5,745 bases of DNA from the NCBI GenBank assembly GCA_030673355.1, contig DAOVJF010000194.1, forward strand, positions 1 to 5,745, given 5' to 3'. The notes below the pieces were generated by a model, which was not told the origin of the DNA, did no database searches, and was given only the letters and a program-made list of their open reading frames with translations. The first letter of the stretch is position 1; the number at the start of each line of letters is the position of its first letter. The stretch is from Planctomycetota bacterium. Its GTDB lineage: Bacteria; JAJVIF01; JAPKYR01. Shown here one piece after another: positions 1 to 5,480 of the stretch. The position numbers and the translations under genes are program-made.

Positions 1-298
1 CTTTGATGACACTCACCTCGCCGCCACCGCTGGAAAGTAGTTTCGGGACAATCTCAGAGGTGAGTTTTTTAATCAGGTCGCGGTTATCTATCTGTTTCCG
101 AACCTGTCGCAGGCTCGATACATCGCCCTTACGCGCTAGATTCACGAGTTTCTGAACGAAACGCGCAAGCGATTTTGCTTTTGCTTTCGAAGTTAATATT
201 TCACCGTGCTTGATCAGGTCTTTAGCCTGGTTTTTAAGAAGCGCCATCCGCTGGTCTGTCGGCCGGCTTAATTTTTTATGTCCGTGTAGATGTCTCAT
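1..298 (-). CDS. rplQ: 50S ribosomal protein L17, 3' end cut off by the window edge
   Basis: L17 is a large-subunit protein that binds 23S rRNA near the exit-tunnel side of the ribosome. The frame opens with ATG at 298 and stays open for 99 codons to the left edge, where one base of the next codon remains, so the C-terminal part is outside the window. The N-terminus MRHLHGHKKLSRPTDQR matches the conserved L17 opening (MRH..., then a basic stretch and PTDQR), followed by the lysine-rich helix HGEILTSKAKAKSLARFV at about residues 31-48. The glycine-rich turn SSGGGEVSVIK at residues 89-99 fits the family region just before the conserved C-terminal strand. A modest ribosome binding site, AGGGTG, lies 8 bases before the start. 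The gene follows rpoA after 36 bp, which is the standard last position of the alpha operon. Identification is by motif and position and is strong. Confidence 0.95.
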   Translation of the reverse strand, partial: MRHLHGHKKLSRPTDQRMALLKNQAKDLIKHGEILTSKAKAKSLARFVQKLVNLARKGDVSSLRQVRKQIDNRDLIKKLTSEIVPKLLSSGGGEVSVIK

Positions 299-334
299 TA
301 TTCGCACACCCTGTATTCAAGGGCAAATCTCTTT

Positions 335-1438
335 CTATTTACTCTCTGTTTGCTCCGATAGCTTTCTCCTGGACCGCCTTCTCCTCGTTGAGCCGGTCGG
401 AAGTTCCAGTCCGAGCAGTTCGAGCTTCTCCCTGATTTCCCTCAGTGATTTCTCACCGAAATTCCTGATTTTCAAAAGATCCGACTCGGGAGTTTCAAGG
501 AGTTCTCCAATAGTCTGGACACCCATTTTTCTTAGGCAGTTCGCGGGGCGGATCGGGAGGTCGAGTGTTTCAACCGACTGGGCAAGAACCCCTTCGGCCT
601 GCGACGGGGTTTCCAACGCGAACTCGTAAGAGTCGGCATCAGCCGGGAATGTCGCGAACAGCTTGTAGTAGCTTGTCAGGATATTCGCCGCCTCGCCGAT
701 TGCCTCTTTCGGCGTAATCGAACCGTTGGTTTTGACTTCGACAGTCAGCTTATCGAGCTCGGTATCCTGTCCTACCCGTGTATTCCCGACAACGAAATTA
801 GCCCTGATAACCGGTGAGAACCTGGAGTCCATAACGATGACACCCAGAGGAGGACGCGAAACATCGCCCCATTTCGGATTCAGGCTCGAAACCGCATGTT
901 TCTCGCCCAGAACGTATCCCACCCCTCTCGCGACCCCGATCTCGACCCTTAAATCGGCCTTGGATTCGGTAAGATGGGCGATATGAACTTCCGGATTGAG
1001 GATTTCAACGTCAGGATTCGGCTTGATATCCCCCGCTGTGATTTCCCCCACACCCTTTGCGTCGAGATTGAGAATCGCGTAGTTATCGGTACCTTTCAAG
1101 TGTACCTGGACGGCCTTGAAATTCAGTAGAAGCTCGATGCCGTCCTCCCTGATTCCGGTAACCGACGAATACTCATGCAGTGTCTTTTCGAACTTGATAT
1201 AGCTCACCGCGCTTCCTGTAACAGAGGAAATCAGCACTCGACGAAGGGTATTTCCCAGTGTGGTGCCGTACCCCTGGGCAAGGGGTGAGATAATAAACGT
1301 GGACAAATTTTCCTCGGTTTCATCAGGCACTTCGGCGATAGTAGGCCTGACCAGGTTCAGCCGATCGATTAATTCGACATCCCGGTCGAATCCGATAACA
1401 TCGCCGGTCTCTGTGTCCTGTACAGTTAAATTAGCCAT
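335..1438 (-). CDS. rpoA: DNA-directed RNA polymerase subunit alpha
   Basis: The alpha subunit dimerises to start RNA polymerase assembly and contacts promoter UP elements and activators. The product has 367 residues, whereas most bacterial alphas have about 310-340. The N-terminal domain shows PLAQGYGTTLGNTLRRVLIS at 52-71, the assembly signature, with R66/R67 in the position of E. coli R45. LHEYSSVTGIREDGIELLLN follows at 87-106, and LDKLTVEVKTNGSITPKEAI at 228-247. After a linker, the C-terminal domain (about 288-345) keeps the DNA-binding residues: R297, N300 and C301 match E. coli R265, N268 and C269, and NFGEKS at 326-331 matches G296, K298 and S299. Two ends are unusual: about 20 extra N-terminal residues and a basic tail, RRRRSRRK, at 352-359. 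ATG 1438 is the only ATG upstream of the conserved core. Its best ribosome binding site, AGGAG at 1451-1455, is 12 bases away, somewhat far. The gene follows rpsD after 23 bp. Confidence 0.98.
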   Translation of the reverse strand: MANLTVQDTETGDVIGFDRDVELIDRLNLVRPTIAEVPDETEENLSTFIISPLAQGYGTTLGNTLRRVLISSVTGSAVSYIKFEKTLHEYSSVTGIREDGIELLLNFKAVQVHLKGTDNYAILNLDAKGVGEITAGDIKPNPDVEILNPEVHIAHLTESKADLRVEIGVARGVGYVLGEKHAVSSLNPKWGDVSRPPLGVIVMDSRFSPVIRANFVVGNTRVGQDTELDKLTVEVKTNGSITPKEAIGEAANILTSYYKLFATFPADADSYEFALETPSQAEGVLAQSVETLDLPIRPANCLRKMGVQTIGELLETPESDLLKIRNFGEKSLREIREKLELLGLELPTGSTRRRRSRRKLSEQTESK

Positions 1439-1461
1439 AAAGGTTCATCACTCCTGTTCCA

Positions 1462-2097
1462 TTATCGGGAGTAAAACTCGACTATCAGGTTAACCTGGAT
1501 CTGGTGATCGAACTGACCTTTCTGTGGGCCATGCTTGTATTTGCCCATCAGCTTGGAATAATCCATTTCAATCCAGGGGTATGTACAATCATCATGCTTC
1601 AGGTTCACAACTTCCTGGAACGGCGCGGCCTTGGTTTTCTGTGATTTAACCTCAATAAGGTCGCCGTCCTTAAGCTGGAAACTTGGAACATCAGTGGTCC
1701 GACCGTTTACGAGAAAATGTCCATGGCAGACAAGCTGCCTGGCCTGCGAACGGCTGACCGCGAATCCCATACGATAAATAGAGTTATCCAGACGTCGTTC
1801 GAGCTGTTCAATCAGATGATCGCCCGTTACGCCCTTTCTCTTCGCTGCTTTTTTATAATAATTTTTAAACTGCCGTTCACTCACGCCGTAGATACGCTTG
1901 GCTTTCTGCTTCTCCCGAAGCTGAGCGTTGTAATCAGAAGATGTACGCCTGCGGCCGAAACGCTGTCCACCCGGAGGATGCGGGTTACGGCCTTCCTCCA
2001 TCGAGCATTTCGGACTGAAGCATCTCTGGCCTTTAAGGAAAAGCTTGGTTCCTTCTCGGCGGCAGTAGCGACAAACTGGTCCAGTATAACGAGCCAC
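1462..2097 (-). CDS. rpsD: 30S ribosomal protein S4, zinc-finger form, GTG start
   Basis: S4 is a primary 16S rRNA binder that nucleates assembly of the small-subunit body; in E. coli it also represses the alpha operon. I place the start at GTG 2097, giving 211 residues beginning MARYTGPVCRYCRREG, the standard S4 N-terminus. A longer reading from TTG 2115 would put the ribosome binding site inside the gene. C9, C12, C26 and C31 form a four-cysteine cluster with the same spacing as the zinc site of Thermus S4. The RNA-binding S4 domain runs from RRLDN at about 101 through QARQLVCHGHFLVNGR to DGDLIEV at about 150. The C-terminus VEFYSR is the usual ending. The gene sits 23 bp after rpsK and 23 bp before rpoA. 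Family and position are certain; the start is very likely. Confidence 0.97.
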   Translation of the reverse strand: MARYTGPVCRYCRREGTKLFLKGQRCFSPKCSMEEGRNPHPPGGQRFGRRRTSSDYNAQLREKQKAKRIYGVSERQFKNYYKKAAKRKGVTGDHLIEQLERRLDNSIYRMGFAVSRSQARQLVCHGHFLVNGRTTDVPSFQLKDGDLIEVKSQKTKAAPFQEVVNLKHDDCTYPWIEMDYSKLMGKYKHGPQKGQFDHQIQVNLIVEFYSR

Positions 2098-2106
2098 TTG
2101 ATTCGT

Positions 2107-2112
2107 TCTCCT
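2107..2112 (-). promoter_or_regulatory. Ribosome binding site that fixes the rpsD start
   Basis: AGGAGA lies 9 bases before GTG 2097, an ideal Shine-Dalgarno spacing. The alternative TTG codon at 2115-2113 directly abuts this motif, so a ribosome bound here could not use it. This settles the S4 start in favour of GTG. Confidence 0.85.
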
Positions 2113-2120
2113 CAATTTTA

Positions 2121-2516
2121 TTAAACTCGGCGCCGTTTCCTTGGACGGCAGCCGTTATGCGGAACTGGGGAAATATCCTTTACGATCCCGAGTTCCATTC
2201 CACTTGACATTAATGCCCGGATGGCGGCCTCGCGACCACTGCCGGGACCCTTGGTGTATACATCGATGCGCCGCATGCCCATATCCTGGGCAGCTCTCGC
2301 GCAATCTCTCGACGCTTGTGTGGCGGCAAAAGGAGTGCTTTTTCGGGATCCCTTAAATCCTTTTGCCCCACCGGAAGACCAGGTCAGGGTGTTGCCTTCC
2401 TGATCGGAAATTGTAATTATCGTATTGTTGAAGGTGGACTTGATATGCGCCACGCCATGAGGGATATTCCTCTTCGCCCGGCGCTTGCCACTTCTTGGTG
2501 CTCTACGTTTACCCAT
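2121..2516 (-). CDS. rpsK: 30S ribosomal protein S11
   Basis: S11 sits on the platform of the 30S subunit and helps form the mRNA exit region with S7 and S18. The product has 131 residues, the usual size (E. coli 129). Conserved blocks are HGVAHIKSTFNNTIITISD at 20-38, GSRKSTPFAA at 56-65, KGPGSGREAAIRAL at 89-102 and the C-terminal PHNGCRPRKRRRV. N121 in PHNG corresponds to the asparagine known to form isoaspartate in E. coli S11; whether that happens here cannot be seen. The N-terminus is a basic rRNA-binding arm (MGKRRAPRSGKRRAKR). The start is ATG 2516 with AGGA seven bases upstream. The gene lies 16 bp after rpsM and 23 bp before rpsD, in the normal alpha-operon order. Confidence 0.98.
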   Translation of the reverse strand: MGKRRAPRSGKRRAKRNIPHGVAHIKSTFNNTIITISDQEGNTLTWSSGGAKGFKGSRKSTPFAATQASRDCARAAQDMGMRRIDVYTKGPGSGREAAIRALMSSGMELGIVKDISPVPHNGCRPRKRRRV

Positions 2517-2532
2517 AATTCATTCCTGTTTA

Positions 2533-2910
2533 TTACTTGGTTAGTTTACGTTTTCCAGAGACAGTCTTCTTAGGACCCTTACGCATTCGAGCATTGGTCC
2601 TGGTTCTCTGACCCCGAACGGGCAGTCCCCGCCGGTGCCTGAGACCCTGCCAGCATCCGATCTCCATCTTTCTCTTGATATTTTCAACCGTCATGCGCCT
2701 GAGATCACCCTCGACCATACATGACCGGTCAATTTCCTCGCGGATCTTGACGGTCTCGTCCTCGGACAGGTTCTGGGCTTTCGTATCCGGACTGACTCCA
2801 ACTGTCTTCAGGATTCGCTGCGACGTGGTCAGCCCGATCCCGTAGATGTAGGTCAGGGCGATTTCTACACGCTTTCGGTTAGGTATGTCTATTCCAGCTA
2901 TACGTGGCAC
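2533..2910 (-). CDS. rpsM: 30S ribosomal protein S13, GTG start
   Basis: S13 is in the head of the 30S subunit, contacts P-site tRNA and forms inter-subunit bridges with L5. The product has 125 residues (E. coli 118). It starts PRIAGIDIPNRKRVEIALTY, with YIYGIGLTTSQRIL at 21-34 in the helix-turn-helix-like rRNA-binding part. The hallmark C-terminal block RHRRGLPVRGQRTRTNAR spans 91-108, followed by the basic tail that reaches the P site. The start codon is GTG at 2910, supported by AAGGAG at 2920-2925 and by the conserved N-terminus beginning right there. The gene lies 17 bp after rpmJ, so there is no room for the long S4-responsive leader found before rpsM in E. coli. Confidence 0.98.
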   Translation of the reverse strand: MPRIAGIDIPNRKRVEIALTYIYGIGLTTSQRILKTVGVSPDTKAQNLSEDETVKIREEIDRSCMVEGDLRRMTVENIKRKMEIGCWQGLRHRRGLPVRGQRTRTNARMRKGPKKTVSGKRKLTK

Positions 2911-2919
2911 TCAGGTACT

Positions 2920-2925
2920 CTCCTT
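2920..2925 (-). promoter_or_regulatory. Ribosome binding site for rpsM GTG start
   Basis: AAGGAG ends 9 bases before GTG 2910, in the 17-bp gap between the rpmJ stop and rpsM. It is among the strongest Shine-Dalgarno matches in the window and supports GTG as a real start. Confidence 0.8.
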
Positions 2926-2927
2926 CT

Positions 2928-3041
2928 TCATCCCTGCCTCTGCTTGTGACGGGGATTTTCACAGATCACCATGACTTTTCCGTGACGTTTGATAATCTTG
3001 CACTTGATACATATTTTTTTAACGCTTGCACGAACTTTCAT
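2928..3041 (-). CDS. rpmJ: 50S ribosomal protein L36, zinc-finger form
   Basis: L36 is the smallest large-subunit protein and binds 23S rRNA near the base of the L7/L12 stalk. The product has exactly 37 residues, the usual bacterial length, beginning MKVRASVKKICIKCKIIKRH and ending NPRHKQRQG before a TGA stop. The zinc ligands of the family are all present: C11, C14, C27 and H32. This is therefore the zinc-containing form, not the cysteine-less paralogue some bacteria make under zinc starvation. The start is ATG 3041 with AAAGGA at 3052-3057 upstream. The gene sits 20 bp after infA and 17 bp before rpsM, its standard position. It is short and easily missed by length-filtered gene finding. Confidence 0.97.
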   Translation of the reverse strand: MKVRASVKKICIKCKIIKRHGKVMVICENPRHKQRQG

Positions 3042-3061
3042 TTTCTTTCATTCCTTTCGGT

Positions 3062-3289
3062 TTATCTTAAACGCCATACTATCCGTCCGCGGGTTAAATC
3101 GTACGGACTCAATTCCACCTTCACCTTGTCGCCAAGCGCGATACGGATGAAACTCATCCGGATTTTGCCTGATATATGCGCTAGTACTTCATGCTCGTCT
3201 TTCGCCAACTTCACCCGTACCTTGAACATCCCGTTCGGTAAAGCCTCGATAATCTCACCTTCGACTTCTATGGCATCTTCTTTCGGCAT
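3062..3289 (-). CDS. infA: Translation initiation factor IF-1
   Basis: IF1 binds the ribosomal A site during initiation and modulates IF2 and IF3. The product has 75 residues and forms a single OB-fold S1-like domain. Recognisable blocks are MPKEDAIEVEGEIIEALPNG at 1-20, AHISGKIR at 37-44, FIRIALGDKVKVELSPYDLT at 47-66 and the ending GRIVWRLR. Compared with the 72-residue E. coli protein there are three extra residues in the loop just before AHISG (KLAKDEHEV). ATG 3289 lies only 2 bp after the adk stop codon, and its likely ribosome binding site, GGTGGA at 3296-3301, lies in the last adk codons. That arrangement suggests translational coupling of infA to adk (inference). Confidence 0.97.
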   Translation of the reverse strand: MPKEDAIEVEGEIIEALPNGMFKVRVKLAKDEHEVLAHISGKIRMSFIRIALGDKVKVELSPYDLTRGRIVWRLR

Positions 3290-3291
3290 CT

Positions 3292-3972
3292 CTATTCCAC
3301 CAATCGCACCGGACCGGTTACAAGCGCGGCCATTATGCGCTCCGTACCCTCCTCTACTGTTCCCGTTCCATCAACTCTTACGATAAGTCCCAACTCGCAG
3401 TAATAATCGGCGATTGGAGCGGTCGATTCGCGGTAAACCCTGAACCGGTTCCTGACCGCTTCCTCGTTATCGTCCGCGCGCTGGATAAGCTCCCCGCCAC
3501 ACTTATCACAAACGCCTTCCTCTTTCGATTTCAGCGTGAGTATGTTGTATACAGCCTTGCAGTTTCCGCAAATACGCCTTGACGTCAACCTCTGGAGAAG
3601 TAATTCCTCCGGAACTTCGAGGATAACCACTCTACCAACAATTTCGCCGCCACCCGGACCCAGTTTACTCAATGCCCGGGCCTGCTCTATAGACCTCGGA
3701 AATCCGTCCAGAAGCCACCCATCCCCGACATCGTCCTGCTGCAGCCGATCGGCAATCAGCCTGATGATAAGATCGTCCGGAACCAAGTCGCCCTTGTCGA
3801 CATAAGATTTCGCTTCCACGCCAAGATCGGTTCCGTTACTGATGTTTTCACGGATAATACTTCCGGTGTCAATATGTTTGACTCCCAGAAGCTCCGAAAC
3901 CCTGGCGGCCTGGGTACCCTTACCGGCACCCGGAGGTCCGAACATAAGCAGTCTTTTTACGTAATCAGGCAT
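3292..3972 (-). CDS. adk: Adenylate kinase with zinc-type LID
   Basis: This cytosolic enzyme interconverts ATP + AMP and 2 ADP, keeping adenylate pools balanced. The product has 226 residues, the long-LID type. The P-loop GPPGAGKGT is at 12-20. The AMP-binding part contains HIDTGS at 33-38, R41 and the motif DGFPRS at 89-94 (R93). The LID, starting near RR at 132-133, carries a CxxC...CxxC set (C135, C138, C155, C158), the structural zinc site seen in Gram-positive and many thermophilic enzymes but absent from E. coli Adk. QRADDNEEAVRNRF at 164-177 supplies the later catalytic arginines R165 and R176. HIDTGS replaces the commoner HISTGD. ATG 3972 is the chosen start; it has only an A-rich leader and no clear Shine-Dalgarno, and an internal ATG (M10) just before the P-loop has none either. 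The gene lies 95 bp after secY and 2 bp before infA. Confidence 0.97.
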   Translation of the reverse strand: MPDYVKRLLMFGPPGAGKGTQAARVSELLGVKHIDTGSIIRENISNGTDLGVEAKSYVDKGDLVPDDLIIRLIADRLQQDDVGDGWLLDGFPRSIEQARALSKLGPGGGEIVGRVVILEVPEELLLQRLTSRRICGNCKAVYNILTLKSKEEGVCDKCGGELIQRADDNEEAVRNRFRVYRESTAPIADYYCELGLIVRVDGTGTVEEGTERIMAALVTGPVRLVE

Positions 3973-3990
3973 ATTTTTCTTTTATTCAAT

Positions 3991-4012
3991 CGCCCCTGAA
4001 ATCGACGGAGCG
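3991..4012 (-). other. Small GC-rich hairpin in the adk leader
   Basis: CGCTCC at 4012-4007 can pair with GGGGCG at 3996-3991, with one U-G pair and a 10-base loop. It lies between the candidate promoter and the adk ATG, just after the expected transcript start. No U-run follows, so it does not look like a terminator. It could stabilise the 5' end of the message or be chance. Confidence 0.35.
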
Positions 4013-4022
4013 CAAACCACAT

Positions 4023-4051
4023 ATTGTATCATTACATCTATTATTTTACAA
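4023..4051 (-). promoter_or_regulatory. Candidate sigma70 promoter for adk-infA-rpmJ and downstream genes
   Basis: On the minus strand, TTGTAA (4051-4046) is followed after exactly 17 bases by TACAAT (4028-4023). These match the -35 consensus at 4 of 6 positions and the -10 at 5 of 6. A TG one base before the -10 (4031-4030) makes it an extended -10. Transcription would begin near 4016, giving a leader of roughly 45 bases before the adk ATG. It sits in the AT-rich 95-bp gap after secY, by far the longest gap from secY to rplQ. The match is seen directly; activity is inferred. Confidence 0.55.
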
Positions 4052-4067
4052 GCAAATCTTTCTACTG

Positions 4068-5408
4068 CTATCCAAGCGCGCTTTCGTACTTGAGCATCGT
4101 CAGACGGGCATCGAGTTCCCTGACTGTATCGAGTGCTACACCAACCATGATCAGAATACTGGTCCCTCCAATAAGGTTAAGGGTTGACATATTCCTGAAT
4201 ACGTAGAAATAAAGGACGCTTGGAATCACTGCTACACTGGCCAGGTAAAGGGCGCCAAGAAAAGTGGTTCTTTCCAGGATATGGCTGATATATGCCTCTG
4301 TCCTGGCCCCTGGACGTACGCCCTGGATGTATCCGCCATTTTTCTTTAAATTCTCCGCTATGTCTTTCGGATTGAAAGTTACAGCGGTGTAGAAATACGT
4401 GAAGATAATGGTCAGGATCGCGTACATTATGAAATAGAACCAGCTGTTCGGGAACCACGATCCGAACAGGTATAACTTGTAGCCGAACGAATCAATATCG
4501 GATTGCGCGAAGAAGTTTGATAGCGTGCTCGGGAACAAGAGAACCGAGATCGCGAAAATAATCGGGATAACTCCCGCCATATTTACTTTCAAGGGAAGAT
4601 AATGGGTGTGGCCCTCATAGAACCGCCGTCCAACCTGGCGCCTGGCATAATGAATTGGTATTCGCCTTTCAGCCAGATGCATGAATGTAATACACCAGAT
4701 CATCCCAACCGATAACATGGAGAAGAGAACGACAGTCTTAACAATTCCGCCGGCTCCACCACTGAGCCCTGCCGTTGTTATATCCTTAACGAAAGTGAGT
4801 GGGATACTGGACACAATTCCAGCAAAGATTATCAGGCTCACTCCATTACCGATACCATGCTCGGTAATTAATTCACCTATCCACATGAGGATGAAGGTGC
4901 CGGCGACCATGGTGGCAATGATGAGGATTTTCGCAAAAAACAAGGACGTTACACTGTCGGCGGAAGCGGCAATTACATTTTGCTGACCGAAAAGCGCCAG
5001 AAAACCTATTGCCTGGGCGGACGCAAGGAACACGGTCGCATATCGTACATACTGCTGGATTAATTTACGGCCGGCTTCGCCTTCTTTCTGGAGCTGCTCG
5101 AGCTGGGGAATGATGACGACAAGCAGGTTGAAGATAATGCTCGCATTGATGTACGGCATCACACCGAGTGCGAATATGCTGAAACGCTTCATCCCGCCAC
5201 CGGAGAAGATATCGAGCAATGCGAATAGGGAGCCACCGCCGGCGTTTGACTCAAAAAACGCAATCAGTTTCGCAGCATCCGTACCCGGAACCGGAATGTG
5301 CGCGCCAAATACAAACAGTACGAACATCCCAAGCACAAAATAAATGCGCTTCCGCAGGTCGGGTACCTGCATCGCGTTAACGAATATTGTGATTAGTTTT
5401 TCGTTCAA
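4068..5408 (-). CDS. secY: Preprotein translocase channel subunit SecY
   Basis: SecY forms the protein-conducting channel in the inner membrane with SecE and SecG. From TTG 5408 the product has 446 residues; from TTG 5432 it would have 454 (numbering below uses 454). About ten hydrophobic segments fit the family: near 30-45, the plug and second segment 68-105 (FALLDIFSGGGMKRFSIFAL, then GVMPYINASII), 131-150, 166-189, 197-214, 228-252, 286-306, 330-351, 389-411 and 419-437. The cytoplasmic loop HLAERRIPIHYARRQ (252-266) and the loop NPKDIAENLKKNGGYIQGVRPG (354-375, given here in part) are hallmarks; R373 matches E. coli R357, needed for SecA and ribosome interaction. I prefer TTG 5408 because AGGA lies 8 bases upstream and the resulting N-terminus before PDLRKRI is closer to the usual length. 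The upstream TTG is inside a palindrome. The family is certain; the start is not. Confidence 0.97.
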   Translation of the reverse strand: MNEKLITIFVNAMQVPDLRKRIYFVLGMFVLFVFGAHIPVPGTDAAKLIAFFESNAGGGSLFALLDIFSGGGMKRFSIFALGVMPYINASIIFNLLVVIIPQLEQLQKEGEAGRKLIQQYVRYATVFLASAQAIGFLALFGQQNVIAASADSVTSLFFAKILIIATMVAGTFILMWIGELITEHGIGNGVSLIIFAGIVSSIPLTFVKDITTAGLSGGAGGIVKTVVLFSMLSVGMIWCITFMHLAERRIPIHYARRQVGRRFYEGHTHYLPLKVNMAGVIPIIFAISVLLFPSTLSNFFAQSDIDSFGYKLYLFGSWFPNSWFYFIMYAILTIIFTYFYTAVTFNPKDIAENLKKNGGYIQGVRPGARTEAYISHILERTTFLGALYLASVAVIPSVLYFYVFRNMSTLNLIGGTSILIMVGVALDTVRELDARLTMLKYESALG

Positions 5409-5416
5409 GCTTTTTT

Positions 5417-5420
5417 TCCT
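5417..5420 (-). promoter_or_regulatory. Ribosome binding site favouring the downstream secY start
   Basis: AGGA followed by an A-run lies 8 bases before TTG 5408. If the upstream TTG 5432 were used, this motif would be inside the coding region. A weaker AAGAGG lies 8 bases before TTG 5432, so both starts remain possible. Confidence 0.55.
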
Positions 5421-5425
5421 CGCTC

Positions 5426-5442
5426 GGCCCAAGCCTTAGGCC
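5426..5442 (-). repeat. Imperfect palindrome over the upstream secY TTG
   Basis: On the minus strand, GGCCTA (5442-5437) can pair with TGGGCC (5431-5426) around a 5-base loop, with one U-G pair. The upstream TTG at 5432-5430 is partly in this loop and stem, and the GG of its weak ribosome binding site is in the stem. In RNA this would hide that start; it may be chance. Confidence 0.45.
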
Positions 5443-5480
5443 TCTTAATCTTCTCCATTCAACAAAGGTTTTTTTAACTT

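Noticed and set aside
362..385. Two AGGAGA motifs near the rpoA 3' end
   Set aside because: They encode the arginine tail and are over 60 bases from the rplQ ATG, with no start at the right distance. They look like a by-product of AGG and AGA arginine codons.
210..629. Long plus-strand open frame opposite rpoA and rplQ
   Set aside because: It runs antisense to two clear genes, is low-complexity serine-rich, resembles no family I know and is explained by the codon use of the opposite strand. The same holds for the plus-strand frames at 726, 1260, 1717, 2141, 2221, 2316, 2904, 3536, 4024, 4681 and 5110.
2500..2523. Tiny frames overlapping gene starts: ATG at 2523 before rpsK (4 codons), at 1448 before rpoA (5 codons) and at 3050 before rpmJ (10 codons)
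   Set aside because: Each ATG lies within about 2 bases of the Shine-Dalgarno, too close to be initiated from it, and the products are trivial. Shared leader wording (AGGAATGAA before rpsK and rpmJ) is explained by similar ribosome binding sites.
3991..4067. Terminator after secY
   Set aside because: The only hairpin seen (4012-3991) lacks a following U-run and lies after the promoter candidate, so it is better read as part of the adk leader.
4177..4458. Second minus-strand frame inside secY
   Set aside because: It is an alternate frame fully inside secY, whose own frame encodes clear conserved membrane segments. The alternate product has no recognisable motif.
5433..5480. Possible promoter in the rplO-secY gap
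   Set aside because: TTGTTG could serve as a -35 box, but no acceptable -10 lies 16-18 bases downstream.
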